Shown one piece after another: positions 25,501 to 33,640 of a stretch of DNA of 64,000 nt. Positions within the stretch are counted from its first letter, which is position 1. Each line of letters starts with the position of its first letter. Below the pieces are notes generated by a model. That model worked only from the letters and a program-made list of their open reading frames with translations. It was not told where the DNA came from and ran no database searches. Both the position numbers and the translations under genes were made by a program. The DNA is from Oscillospiraceae bacterium. GTDB lineage: Bacteria > Bacillota > Clostridia > Oscillospirales > Ruminococcaceae. The stretch spans positions 201,089 through 265,088 of the forward strand of contig JAETSI010000001.1 of assembly GCA_021769725.1 (NCBI GenBank). The letters run 5' to 3'.

Positions 25501-25864
25501 GTTGAAAACAAGTGGTCTGGTACTAAGCGATATGAAGGTTCTTGATGCTATGGAAAAGGGAGTGGAAGGAAATTATATTCCTGCAAAGGTGAAGAAATCA
25601 GGTGAACTATACGCTGATTCTTCCTGTATTTCACGGGAAGCAATGGAGCGTCTCCGTGATTTTTCCTATAGAAAGCTGAAAGAAATGGCAGAAATGCTGC
25701 TTGCCGGAAATGCAGAGGCTGTGCCGCTTGTTTCCGGTGGAACTGTTCCGTGTACGTACTGCAATTATGTAAATATCTGCGATAACTCAAAGCTTGAACG
25801 GTTCAGGGAGCCTGATCCAGACAGCGTTGCGGAAGCAGCAGAAATAATGGAGGTCAAAAAATGA
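22553..25864 (+). CDS. addB: AddB, helicase-nuclease subunit of the AddAB recombination complex
   Basis: 1103 residues. Walker A GQAGSGKT at 7-14, an inactivated-helicase-like body, and a C-terminal RecB-type nuclease with DYKSS (EKYVRIVDYKSSRK). Cysteines for the iron-sulphur cluster are visible: one in NQCHFRYFC and three in PCTYCNYVNIC near the end. AddAB resects double-strand breaks for RecA. The usual partner addA is not next to it: the following gene is an Spx/ArsC protein that overlaps by 4 bp (ATGA). GGAGG precedes the ATG, directly after the palindromic element. Confidence 0.93.
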   Translation: MVEFIIGQAGSGKTTMMFEKIKKNAGNVCIIVPEQYSYEFDKTLYFYLGADVFNELFSSTFTGLSRQLFQFYGEPGRSGEYADELAQMIMIYQAVNSVRNMPGVMTYFRTRSTQNGFAEEVLNLINDMKRSGIEPEQLAIKIPAADKRLSDKILDISMIYLEYERLMKEYGFKNSLDNIKLGAAIAAANGWFKGKSVYIDEFESFTGDQLAMLKVILEHSDNVTIVLRTDDINAGEFTLFETVNRTFRCIAGICADLGKEYRVTVCSESRRFKNPELEYLSSRILRNLENDSENAPEPHNIRIFESRDMYGEAEFVCASIRRLINSDRTLKYRDIAVISNDISSYTGVLEGAFRRYDIPYFLSVERPVNHTAVMVFFTSLLSLLISAKMCSEHIFRMMKSGIMDLSLTDVSLLENYCYKWSIDGDTWCSPFTADDVNLKKLEGIRRDFITPVISLKRKLCRKLTAEKAAALLYEYLINCGAERNTGRLMGKLIRENLDFEASELKRLWGCLIDILDSISSTLGGKEIRFSDLVKIIRSMVGRIKYSVPPQTLDAVIAASSRTARLNAPKVVFAIGSNDGDFPNFVNIHGLFSESDKMKLAKNGIEISRPLSDLIASERLVVYKALSAASEKLYITYPLSDLSGQAKYPSQVIDSVIAMFGDDKMRLTVRDTPPHFYAVTMHSTFYHYMQNRDPGSTESASLNHVLCSDDSYKSRISYVLSRSSYKQDFTIDSSIMQKLKSFDPLVISPSSLDEFNQCHFRYFCDKCLRLFTNEKMEFDARAAGDLFHICFKSILASRSKDSFLKLSYDDFAREISICADKFREERLAGDFVKDPRSDMIFKKITERMTNVFLHTQQSLMASDFIPHSYELDLRNQHSVSINFGEKYRLEFGGVVDRADICEIDGEKYVRIVDYKSSRKNITPVTLGSGINLQMLMYLFSATDKGGEYEDCQPAGVLYSPVQLQDFSPESCKINSFNSEMLNSSLKTSGLVLSDMKVLDAMEKGVEGNYIPAKVKKSGELYADSSCISREAMERLRDFSYRKLKEMAEMLLAGNAEAVPLVSGGTVPCTYCNYVNICDNSKLERFREPDPDSVAEAAEIMEVKK

Positions 25865-26211
25865 AATTTATATGTTATCCTAAATGCACTACTTGTAAAA
25901 AAGCTCAGAACTGGCTTGATTCAAAGGGAATTGAGTACAGTCTGAGAAATATTAAGGAAGAAAATCCGACCTATGAAGAACTGAAGGAATGGTATGGAAA
26001 ATCCGGTCTGCCGCTGAAAAAATTTTTTAACACCAGCGGAATGCTCTATCGTTCAATGAATCTGAAAGACAAACTTGGCGATATGACCGACGAGGAAAAA
26101 CTCAGACTGCTCGCCGGGGACGGAATGCTGGTAAAAAGACCCATTCTTGTAACGGCTGATACGGTTATTCTGGGATTTAAGGAATCGGAATGGGAGAAGC
26201 TTTCAGGCTGA
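25861..26211 (+). CDS. Spx/ArsC-family thioredoxin-fold protein (CxxC type)
   Basis: 116 residues of the arsenate-reductase/Spx/YffB fold. The redox motif is CTTC (Cys9-Cys12), with an extra Cys5. The C-terminal VKRPILVTADTVILGFKESEWEKL is typical. It may be a reductase or Spx-like regulator; the Spx C-terminal RNA-polymerase contacts cannot be judged by eye. Translationally coupled to addB (ATGA overlap), and followed by a terminator. Confidence 0.85.
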   Translation: MKFICYPKCTTCKKAQNWLDSKGIEYSLRNIKEENPTYEELKEWYGKSGLPLKKFFNTSGMLYRSMNLKDKLGDMTDEEKLRLLAGDGMLVKRPILVTADTVILGFKESEWEKLSG

Positions 26212-26230
26212 TTTCGTGGTAAAAATTATG

Positions 26231-26268
26231 AAAATCCCCATGACAGATAATAGTCATGGGGATTTTTT
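26231..26268. terminator. Terminator after addB-arsC
   Basis: AAAATCCCCATGAC pairs with GTCATGGGGATTTT, then TT. It is symmetrical enough to serve the convergent regulator gene as well. Confidence 0.9.
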
Positions 26269-26297
26269 ATGTTTGGATCAAATTTTTTTCATGGAAA

Positions 26298-26636
26298 TCA
26301 GGCGCCTTTTAATTTGGATTGAGTCTCTATAAGCTCGGACATGAGATATTCTACTTTTCCCCGGCTGCGTTCTGACAGAGTTCTCCAGCCGCTTAGAAGA
26401 GCGGATTCGTCTTCGTTTACAGACATTTCCTGTTTGTGTCTGCATCTTCCGGCAAGATAATCAAGACTTACGCCGTAGTAATCGGCAAGCTGAATGGCAC
26501 GTGAAAATGGCAGCTCACGTTCTCCTTTTTCATATTTTCCGTAATACTGAGCCGTTGTGCCGAGATATTCGGCGATCTCCGACTGCGTTTTGTCTGCGTC
26601 TTCTCTTAAATCCCTGATACGCTGGTAAAAAGCCAT
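26298..26636 (-). CDS. XRE-family helix-turn-helix regulator
   Basis: 112 residues. N-terminal HTH_3 domain (about 4-60: RIRDLREDADKTQSEIAEYLGT, YYGKYEKGERELPF, ADYYGVSLDYLAGR), then a short helical tail. ATG 26636 follows AAAGGATG with suitable spacing; a GTG at 26645 is too close to it. It is divergent from the CHAP protein gene, whose leader contains a palindrome (26725-26744), so it is a natural candidate regulator of that gene. Confidence 0.85.
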   Translation of the reverse strand: MAFYQRIRDLREDADKTQSEIAEYLGTTAQYYGKYEKGERELPFSRAIQLADYYGVSLDYLAGRCRHKQEMSVNEDESALLSGWRTLSERSRGKVEYLMSELIETQSKLKGA

Positions 26637-26685
26637 ATGTGACACATCCTTTCAAAATTATTTTATCATAAATGACTAAAAACTA

Positions 26686-26714
26686 TTGACATATTAATCT
26701 AAATAGGTTATAAT
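26686..26714 (+). promoter_or_regulatory. Promoter of the CHAP-dockerin gene
   Basis: TTGACA (26686-26691), 17 bp, TATAAT (26709-26714). Confidence 0.85.
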
Positions 26715-26724
26715 ACTATTACAG

Positions 26725-26744
26725 TATAGTCGGATGTGACTATA
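26725..26744. promoter_or_regulatory. Palindromic candidate operator
   Basis: TATAGTC-GGATGT-GACTATA, an exact 7-bp inverted repeat just downstream of the predicted transcript start, between the XRE regulator and the CHAP gene. Confidence 0.5.
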
Positions 26745-26771
26745 AGTATTATGAACAGGAGTTGATATTTT

Positions 26772-29144
26772 ATGAAAAAGAGAAAATCTGTTTCGAGGCT
26801 GGTATCCATTTTGACTGCGTTTTTTATATGTTTGATGGTTTTGCCGTTGGTGACGTCAGATGTGGCTAAAGCAGAGAACAGGTCAGGAAACTTTAGTACG
26901 AATTATTCATTAGGGAATAATCCGGCTCAAAATATGGTTAATATTGCCTTTGCGCAAGAAGGAAAAAAAGGTTCACAATTAGGTTATAATTCTGATTGGT
27001 GCGCATGGTTTGTAGCTGATTGTGCAAGGCTTGCGGGACAAGATACAATTATTCCGGAGAAAGGCAGGGTGAGAGATTTAGCATCTGCTATAAAAGGCGA
27101 AGAGACTTCTACGCCGCAAGTCGGAGACATATGTATTTTTGACTGGAACAGCGTTTCCGGTCCGTATGACCATGTTGAAATTGTATATAAAGTCAGCGGA
27201 AGCACTGTTTATACAATTGGCGGTAATGCCGGCAGTACCGGCAGCTATAAAACAAATTATGTAAAAACTCGTAATGCTACTGCAACCGGTCAGGTACAAT
27301 GTTATATTCATCCGTTTTACAATGGAGCATCTACACCTGAAAACGACGACGAGCTTGGTATACCATATCCTCGTCCGAGCGGAAATCCTTTGCTGTCAAC
27401 TGGTTCAAGAGGAAGCGGAGTAAGCTGGTTACAGACGGCTTTAAATAAGGTAAACAATGCAGGACTTGATGTTGACGGTCAGTTTGGTTCGGGAACAAAG
27501 CAAGCGGTAATCAATTTCCAGAAAGCCAACGGTCTTGAAGCCGACGGCATCGCCGGTCCGGATACGATTAATAAGTTGGTGGAGGTTATAAAGCGAGGTA
27601 CTAAGCCTAATTTAGAAGCTCCTGATTTAAAAGTTGATGTTAATGGACAAGATGTTACTTTTTCATGGAATTCAATCTCAAATGCAACTCACTATGATTT
27701 GCGAATATATTATGAAAATGAAAATTCGTACAAAAATTATTGGGGTATAACACAGACATCAGTAACAGAAACTTTACCGGCGAACACTAAATTCAAGGCT
27801 CAGGTTTGTTCTGCAAATGCAAATTATGAAAATTGTTGGCAATATTGTTATCCAATTGAATTTCAAACAGGTGTGAATGGCGTGCCTATAGATATAGGTA
27901 CAGATTTTTATGCAATAATTTCTAATGTTAACACAAAATATCTTTTAACAAACAATGATTTTAATGCAACATTTAATAGCCCTACAGATGAAAAAAATCA
28001 ATACTGGTATTTTCATAGAAATGATAACGGAAGTTATACAATAGAATCATATAATAGAATGCAGGCTTTGGATGTTGCAGGCGGAGAAACAGAAGATGGA
28101 ACAAATATTGGTCTATATGAAAAAAATGGAACACTTGCTCAGCAATGGTATATATATTGGGCACCTAATGGTGGAATGTATTTTAAATCAGCATTGGGTA
28201 ATTATGTTCTTGATATGAATGGTGGAGTAAAAAATGGTGCAAATGCTAATTTATGGCATTTTTGTGAAAGCACTGCGCAAATATTTGAATTCTATCAAAT
28301 TGATTTAGACGGAAATATGCCAAATGATATGGGAGAATACTTCTTTGCAAAAATAATAAACAATGCAACTGGAAAAGCACTTTCAAATATAAATAATGCT
28401 AATCTTGCCGGAGAAGTTCCCGAATATAAAAAAGAACAGACATGGTGTTTCATCAGATTAGATAATGGCAGTTACAAAATTATGTCATATTATGATGTAG
28501 ATCAATCACTGGACATTGTCAACTTCGGAACAACAAATGCTACAAATGTCGGGGTTTGTATAGATAGTAATAATATAGCACAGAGGTTTTTTCTTTACGA
28601 TATAGATGGAGATGTCTATATCAAGTCCATGTGTTCTAATAATGTGTTTAATATGGACATGAATACACTAAATGTTTCGACTTGGAATTATGTAAAAGGT
28701 GTAGATCCAGAAAGATTCTCCATAAAAAAATTAGATGAGGATAAGGATGTAAAAATTGAGATAGTTTCAAAGCCTAATAAACTTATTTATAACGTAGGAG
28801 ATGAGCTGGATACAGAAGGATTAGTTATAAAGCAAATCTATGAAACGGGTACTTCATTCACAACTTCTTCCGGTTTCACAGTTGATAAAAGATTATTAAA
28901 AGTGGGAGATAACAAGGTTACAGTAACATATGAAGGTAAAACGACTACATTTGATATAACAGTAAATTCATTAAGAGGTGACATCAACAACGACGGGAAG
29001 GTAAATACTGCCGATCTTGTAATGCTTCAGAAATGGCTTCTTGGTTCAGGGAATCTGACAAACTGGAAGAATGCCGATCTCTGTGAGGATGGAGTTATTG
29101 ACGCATTTGACGTTGCAGCGCTGAGACGCCTGATTTTAAATTGA
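26772..29144 (+). CDS. Secreted CHAP-PG_binding-ricin-like-dockerin protein
   Basis: 790 residues. Signal peptide 1-34; CHAP amidase/endopeptidase with Cys77 (SDWCAWFVADC) and His134 (YDHVEIVY); a peptidoglycan-binding domain at about 205-270 (TGSRGSGVSWLQTALNK, DVDGQFGSGTKQAVINFQ); a fibronectin-like segment (280-365); two ricin-type trefoil-like stretches with QxW patterns (about 370-655: LAQQWYIYW, IAQRFFLY); a bacterial Ig-like Big_3 segment (665-735); and a dockerin (738-790: GDINNDGKVNTADLVMLQ and a second, weaker loop EDGVIDAFDVAALR). The middle, roughly 27600-28760, is more AT-rich than the ends, suggesting domain acquisition. Predicted to cleave peptidoglycan peptides or glycan-linked targets while bound to a cohesin. 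Confidence 0.85.
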   Translation: MKKRKSVSRLVSILTAFFICLMVLPLVTSDVAKAENRSGNFSTNYSLGNNPAQNMVNIAFAQEGKKGSQLGYNSDWCAWFVADCARLAGQDTIIPEKGRVRDLASAIKGEETSTPQVGDICIFDWNSVSGPYDHVEIVYKVSGSTVYTIGGNAGSTGSYKTNYVKTRNATATGQVQCYIHPFYNGASTPENDDELGIPYPRPSGNPLLSTGSRGSGVSWLQTALNKVNNAGLDVDGQFGSGTKQAVINFQKANGLEADGIAGPDTINKLVEVIKRGTKPNLEAPDLKVDVNGQDVTFSWNSISNATHYDLRIYYENENSYKNYWGITQTSVTETLPANTKFKAQVCSANANYENCWQYCYPIEFQTGVNGVPIDIGTDFYAIISNVNTKYLLTNNDFNATFNSPTDEKNQYWYFHRNDNGSYTIESYNRMQALDVAGGETEDGTNIGLYEKNGTLAQQWYIYWAPNGGMYFKSALGNYVLDMNGGVKNGANANLWHFCESTAQIFEFYQIDLDGNMPNDMGEYFFAKIINNATGKALSNINNANLAGEVPEYKKEQTWCFIRLDNGSYKIMSYYDVDQSLDIVNFGTTNATNVGVCIDSNNIAQRFFLYDIDGDVYIKSMCSNNVFNMDMNTLNVSTWNYVKGVDPERFSIKKLDEDKDVKIEIVSKPNKLIYNVGDELDTEGLVIKQIYETGTSFTTSSGFTVDKRLLKVGDNKVTVTYEGKTTTFDITVNSLRGDINNDGKVNTADLVMLQKWLLGSGNLTNWKNADLCEDGVIDAFDVAALRRLILN

Positions 29145-29196
29145 CGCTCTCATCTGCACAACAGAGAGTATCATAGTATCCAGAGGGACAAATGAA

Positions 29197-29231
29197 AAAA
29201 CTCCGCAGACTTGATTTGCGGAGTTTTTTCT
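29197..29231 (+). terminator. Terminator of the CHAP-dockerin gene
   Basis: AAAACTCCGCA pairs with TGCGGAGTTTT, followed by TT. Confidence 0.9.
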
Positions 29232-29259
29232 GCGTATTTTTAGTTAAAATAAAAAATGC

Positions 29260-29288
29260 TTGAAAAAAATAAGGATATGTGATAGAAT
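29260..29288 (+). promoter_or_regulatory. Promoter of the topoisomerase operon
   Basis: TTGAAA (29260-29265), 17 bp, TAGAAT (29283-29288). Confidence 0.65.
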
Positions 29289-29332
29289 AAAATGTATATT
29301 TAAAAAACGTCTCATTGAAAGGCAGAGAATAA

Positions 29333-31312
29333 ATGGCAAAGAAAAAGGATTACGGCAACGAAAGCATTACCATGCTCAAAGGTGCGGACAAGGTTCGGAA
29401 GCGTCCGGCAGTAATTTTTGGATCGGACGGACTTGACGGATGCGAGCATTCGATTTTTGAGGTTATTTCCAATTCTATAGACGAGGCACGTGAGGGTTAC
29501 GGAAACAAGATCATAATAACTCATTTCCGCAATAATGATATTGAAGTTGAAGACTTCGGCAGAGGATGTCCCGTTGATTTCAATAATTCTGAACAGCGCT
29601 ATAACTGGGAACTTGTCTACTGCGAGCTGTACGCCGGCGGTAAATATGACGATTCTGCTGAATCATATGAGTATTCGCTGGGACTTAACGGTCTGGGTCT
29701 TTGCGCAACGCAGTTTTCTTCGGAATATATGGACGTTGAGGTCATTCGTGACGGATTCAGATACGGACTTCATTTTGAAAAAGGAGATAATGTCGGCGGT
29801 CTTAAAAAAGAGCCGTGCAAAAAGAAGCAGACGGGTACAAAAACACGTTGGCGTCCTGATCTGGAGGTCTTTACTGATATTGAGGTTTCTGACGAGTTTT
29901 TCCGTGATATCCTGAAACGCCAGGCAGTGGTGAATCCCAATATTCTGTTTATATTCAGGAGCGAGAATGAAAATGGTGGATTTGACGAAGAGGAATTCAT
30001 TTATGAAAACGGCATAACTGATTATGTAAAGGAAATCGTCGGGGATATGGCAATGACCGCTGTCCAGCACTGGACGGCTGAAAGGCGTGGCAGAGACCGT
30101 GAGGATAAGCCGGAATATAAGGTCAAGCTTGATGTGGCGCTTACTTTTTCAAATAAGATAAAATTGACGGAATACTACCATAATTCCAGTTTTCTTGAAC
30201 ATGGCGGTTCTCCGGAAAGAGCTGTAAAACAAGCATTTGTATCACAGCTTGATTCCTATATCAAATCGGTGAACGGTTATCAGAAGAATGAGGCGAAGAT
30301 TACATTTGTGGATGTGGAAGAGTGTCTTGTAATCGTTTCTTCTTCGTTCTCTACACAGACTTCGTATGAGAACCAGACGAAAAAAGCGATAACCAATAAG
30401 TTTATTTATGAAGCCATGACAGAGTTTTTGAAGCATCAGCTTGAAATATATTTTATGGAAAATCCTGACGATGCGAAGCGTATCTCCGAACAGGTGCTGC
30501 TGAATAAACGCAGTCGTGAAAACGCTGAAAAAACACGTCTGAACATGAAAAAAAAGCTGTCAGGTACTATTGACCTGTCAAACATGGTCGAGAAATTCGT
30601 TGACTGCCGTACCAAAGACGTTTCACGCCGTGAAATTTATATCGTGGAAGGTGATTCGGCTTTAGGTTCTGTAAAGCTGGCAAGAGATGCCGAATTCCAG
30701 GCAATTATTCCTGTACGTGGAAAGATTCTGAACTGTCTCAAAGCGGAGTATGCCAAAATTTTCAAAAGTGAGATAATCACCGACCTGATAAAAGTTCTTG
30801 GCTGCGGAGTTGAAGTAAATGCCAAGGCAAACAAGGAATTGTCCACTTTCAACATTGATAACTTCCGGTGGAGCAAAATTGTTATATGTACTGATGCGGA
30901 TGTTGACGGATTCCAGATCAGAACGCTTATTCTTACCATGCTCTACAGGCTGACGCCTACACTTATCGAGCAGGGGTATGTGTATATAGCTGAATCTCCG
31001 CTTTTTGAGATAAACACAAAGGAAAAGACATATTTTGCCTACACCGAACAGGAAAAGCAGCGGATTCTTGATATTATCGGCAATAAAAAGCATACTATAC
31101 AGCGATCAAAAGGTCTGGGCGAGAATGAGCCGGATATGATGAGTCTGACTACAATGAATCCGGAGACAAGACGTCTTATCAAAGTCACTGCGGATGATAT
31201 AAAGGCGTCGGCAGAAGTTTTTGAAATGCTTCTTGGCGACGATCTTCAGGGGCGCAAGGACTATATTTCGCAGTATGGTGCGGATTATCTGGAATTAGCG
31301 GATATAAGCTGA
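29333..31312 (+). CDS. Type IIA topoisomerase B subunit (ParE/GyrB-like, divergent)
   Basis: 659 residues. GHKL ATPase motifs (EVISNSIDEAREGYG, VEDFGRGCPVDF, LGLNGLGLCATQF) and a toprim domain (YIVEGDSALGS, CTDADVDGFQIRTLIL). It is recognisable but deviates from ordinary GyrB/ParE: the usual LHAGGKF is YAGGKYDD, and GGLHGVG is LGLNGLG. With the next gene it would form an A2B2 enzyme that passes one duplex through another. It appears to be an additional topoisomerase; the main gyrase is probably elsewhere. Its own promoter lies 45 bp upstream. Confidence 0.88.
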   Translation: MAKKKDYGNESITMLKGADKVRKRPAVIFGSDGLDGCEHSIFEVISNSIDEAREGYGNKIIITHFRNNDIEVEDFGRGCPVDFNNSEQRYNWELVYCELYAGGKYDDSAESYEYSLGLNGLGLCATQFSSEYMDVEVIRDGFRYGLHFEKGDNVGGLKKEPCKKKQTGTKTRWRPDLEVFTDIEVSDEFFRDILKRQAVVNPNILFIFRSENENGGFDEEEFIYENGITDYVKEIVGDMAMTAVQHWTAERRGRDREDKPEYKVKLDVALTFSNKIKLTEYYHNSSFLEHGGSPERAVKQAFVSQLDSYIKSVNGYQKNEAKITFVDVEECLVIVSSSFSTQTSYENQTKKAITNKFIYEAMTEFLKHQLEIYFMENPDDAKRISEQVLLNKRSRENAEKTRLNMKKKLSGTIDLSNMVEKFVDCRTKDVSRREIYIVEGDSALGSVKLARDAEFQAIIPVRGKILNCLKAEYAKIFKSEIITDLIKVLGCGVEVNAKANKELSTFNIDNFRWSKIVICTDADVDGFQIRTLILTMLYRLTPTLIEQGYVYIAESPLFEINTKEKTYFAYTEQEKQRILDIIGNKKHTIQRSKGLGENEPDMMSLTTMNPETRRLIKVTADDIKASAEVFEMLLGDDLQGRKDYISQYGADYLELADIS

Positions 31313-31399
31313 CGTTCCTGAACCCTGACGGAAGATATAATTGTCAATGAAGAAAGAACGGCAATGACCGGGATTTCTGTGAAGCAAGGAGAATAATTA

Positions 31400-33640
31400 A
31401 TGCCAAGAAAAAAAGAAGTTCCAAAGAAAAAAAATGCTTTTAAGCATGAAGCGTATATTGAAGGTTCGGGAAGCGTTGTAAATGAACAGATTTCTGATAC
31501 TCTGAAAAAGAATTATATGCCCTATGCAATGAGCGTTATCATATCAAGAGCACTGCCGGAGATCGACGGTTTCAAGCCCTCTCACCGGAAACTTTTATAC
31601 ATGATGTATAAAAGGGGACTGCTGAATCCTGACAAGGAGCGTTCAAAATCTGCCAATGTTGTCGGTGAGACTATGAAGTTGAATCCCCATGGCGATCAGG
31701 CAATATATGAAACACTTGTCCGCATGACACGTGGAAACGAGTCGCTGCTCCATCCGTATGTGGATTCAAAGGGAAATTTCGGAAAGCAGTATTCAAGCAA
31801 AATGCGTTTTGCTGCATCCCGTTATACGGAGGTGAAATTAGAAAAGATATGCAATGAACTTTTCCGTGATATTGACAGTGATACCGTGGATTTTGTCCCG
31901 AACTATGACAATACAATGCAGGAGCCGACGCTTCTGCCGGTAGCTTTTCCGTCGGTTCTGGTAAATTCAAATACGGGAATCGCCGTTTCCATGGCAAGCA
32001 ATGTTTGTCCTTTCAATTTGGAGGAAGTCTGTGAAACGACTATCGCACTGATGAAAAATCCGGATCATGATATAATCAGTACGATGAAAGGCCCTGATTT
32101 CCCCGGCGGAGGTCTTATGCTTTATGATGAAAATGAACTTAAAAAGGTCTTTGAAACGGGCAGGGGAAGTATAAAGGTACGGTCAAAGTACAGTTTTGAT
32201 AAGGCTGCGAATTGCCTGGAGATCACGCAGATTCCATATACTACGACAATTGAGGCTATTATTGATAAGATCGTTGATCTGGTAAAGCAGGGCAAGATAC
32301 GTGAAGTTTCATATATCCGTGACGAAACTGACATTGACGGTCTTAAAATTGCTATAGATCTGAAAAGAGGAACCGACCCCGATAAGCTTATGCAGAAGCT
32401 CTACCGTCTGACGCCTTTGCAGGACAGCTATTCATGTAATTTCAATATTCTCATAGCTGGTACTCCACGTGTTATGGGAGTTCGTGAGATACTTACGGAG
32501 TGGACGGCTTTCCGTGAAGAATGCGTTCAGCGGCGTACGTATTTTGAACTTCAGAAGAAGAAAGAAAAACTGCATCTGTTGGAGGCTCTGTCCAAGATAC
32601 TGCTTGATATTGACAAGGCTATCCGCATTATCCGGGAAACGGAAAACGAAGCGGATGTTGTTCCGAATCTTATGATCGGATTTGGCATAGACGAGGTACA
32701 GGCTGAATATGTGGCCGAAATCAAACTGCGAAATATCAACAGGCAGTATATTCTTCGTCGTGTAGAAGAAGTGGATCAGCTCAGAAAGGAAATAGGGGAA
32801 CTGGAAGAAATTCTTCGTGACAAGAAAAAAGTCAGAAAAATTATTATTGAAGAACTTCGTCGTGTCATAAAGAATTACGCTCAGCCAAGAAAGACTATGT
32901 TCTATTATCAGTCCGATGTGGAGGACGAGATTCTGACAGACGATACTCCGGATTATCCTGTAAACCTTTTTGTTACTGACAGCGGATACTTCAAGAAGAT
33001 CACTACGCAGTCGCTCCGTATGAGCAGCGAACATAAGCTGAAAGACGGAGATTTTATTACACAGTGTTTTGAAGCAACCAATAAAACAGACCTTATTTTT
33101 CTGTCGGACAAATCTCAGGCTTATAAGTCGAAGGCAAGCGCATTTGATGATACTAAAGCAAGTCTCATGGGAGATTACGTTCCGGCAAAGCTGAGCTTTG
33201 ACGACGGGGAAAATCTGAAAACGCTGATTCCCACAACAGACTACAGCGGATATATAGTATTTTTCTACGAAAATGGAAAGGCGGCAAAAGTTCCTGTAAA
33301 ATCATACGAGACAAAGACGAACCGGAAAAAGCTTGCAAAGGCGTATTCCGATAAATCACCGCTTGTTGCCGCTGTTTTTGTCGGGGATGACTGCGATATC
33401 CTTATGAGAAGCTCAAGCGGACATACGCTGCTGTTCAATACAGCGCTTATACTTCCGAAAGCAGCCAGGGATTCACAGGGAGTTCAGGTAATGAATCTGC
33501 GTAAAAAGGCTGTTCTCTCATCTGCTTCTGCCGTGATTACGGAGGAAACGGAACAGTATGAAAAATATCGTACAAAAACTGTTCCTGCGGCAGGAAAGCC
33601 GGCAAAAGAGCTTGGAGACACAAATCAGCTTATGTTATGA
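31400..33640 (+). CDS. Type IIA topoisomerase A subunit (ParC/GyrA-like)
   Basis: 746 residues. N-terminal winged-helix breakage-reunion domain with catalytic Tyr142 (AASRYTEVKL), preceded by ISRALPEIDGFKPSHRKLLYMM and followed by NYDNTMQEPTLLPVAFPSVLVN. A long coiled coil (about 380-510) and a beta-pinwheel-like C-terminus follow. I see no GyrA box (QRRGGKG-like), so it is more likely to decatenate or relax than to supercoil. It follows the B subunit after 87 bp with GGAG upstream. Its 3' end overlaps the convergent Crp/Fnr gene by 16 bp. Confidence 0.88.
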   Translation: MPRKKEVPKKKNAFKHEAYIEGSGSVVNEQISDTLKKNYMPYAMSVIISRALPEIDGFKPSHRKLLYMMYKRGLLNPDKERSKSANVVGETMKLNPHGDQAIYETLVRMTRGNESLLHPYVDSKGNFGKQYSSKMRFAASRYTEVKLEKICNELFRDIDSDTVDFVPNYDNTMQEPTLLPVAFPSVLVNSNTGIAVSMASNVCPFNLEEVCETTIALMKNPDHDIISTMKGPDFPGGGLMLYDENELKKVFETGRGSIKVRSKYSFDKAANCLEITQIPYTTTIEAIIDKIVDLVKQGKIREVSYIRDETDIDGLKIAIDLKRGTDPDKLMQKLYRLTPLQDSYSCNFNILIAGTPRVMGVREILTEWTAFREECVQRRTYFELQKKKEKLHLLEALSKILLDIDKAIRIIRETENEADVVPNLMIGFGIDEVQAEYVAEIKLRNINRQYILRRVEEVDQLRKEIGELEEILRDKKKVRKIIIEELRRVIKNYAQPRKTMFYYQSDVEDEILTDDTPDYPVNLFVTDSGYFKKITTQSLRMSSEHKLKDGDFITQCFEATNKTDLIFLSDKSQAYKSKASAFDDTKASLMGDYVPAKLSFDDGENLKTLIPTTDYSGYIVFFYENGKAAKVPVKSYETKTNRKKLAKAYSDKSPLVAAVFVGDDCDILMRSSSGHTLLFNTALILPKAARDSQGVQVMNLRKKAVLSSASAVITEETEQYEKYRTKTVPAAGKPAKELGDTNQLML

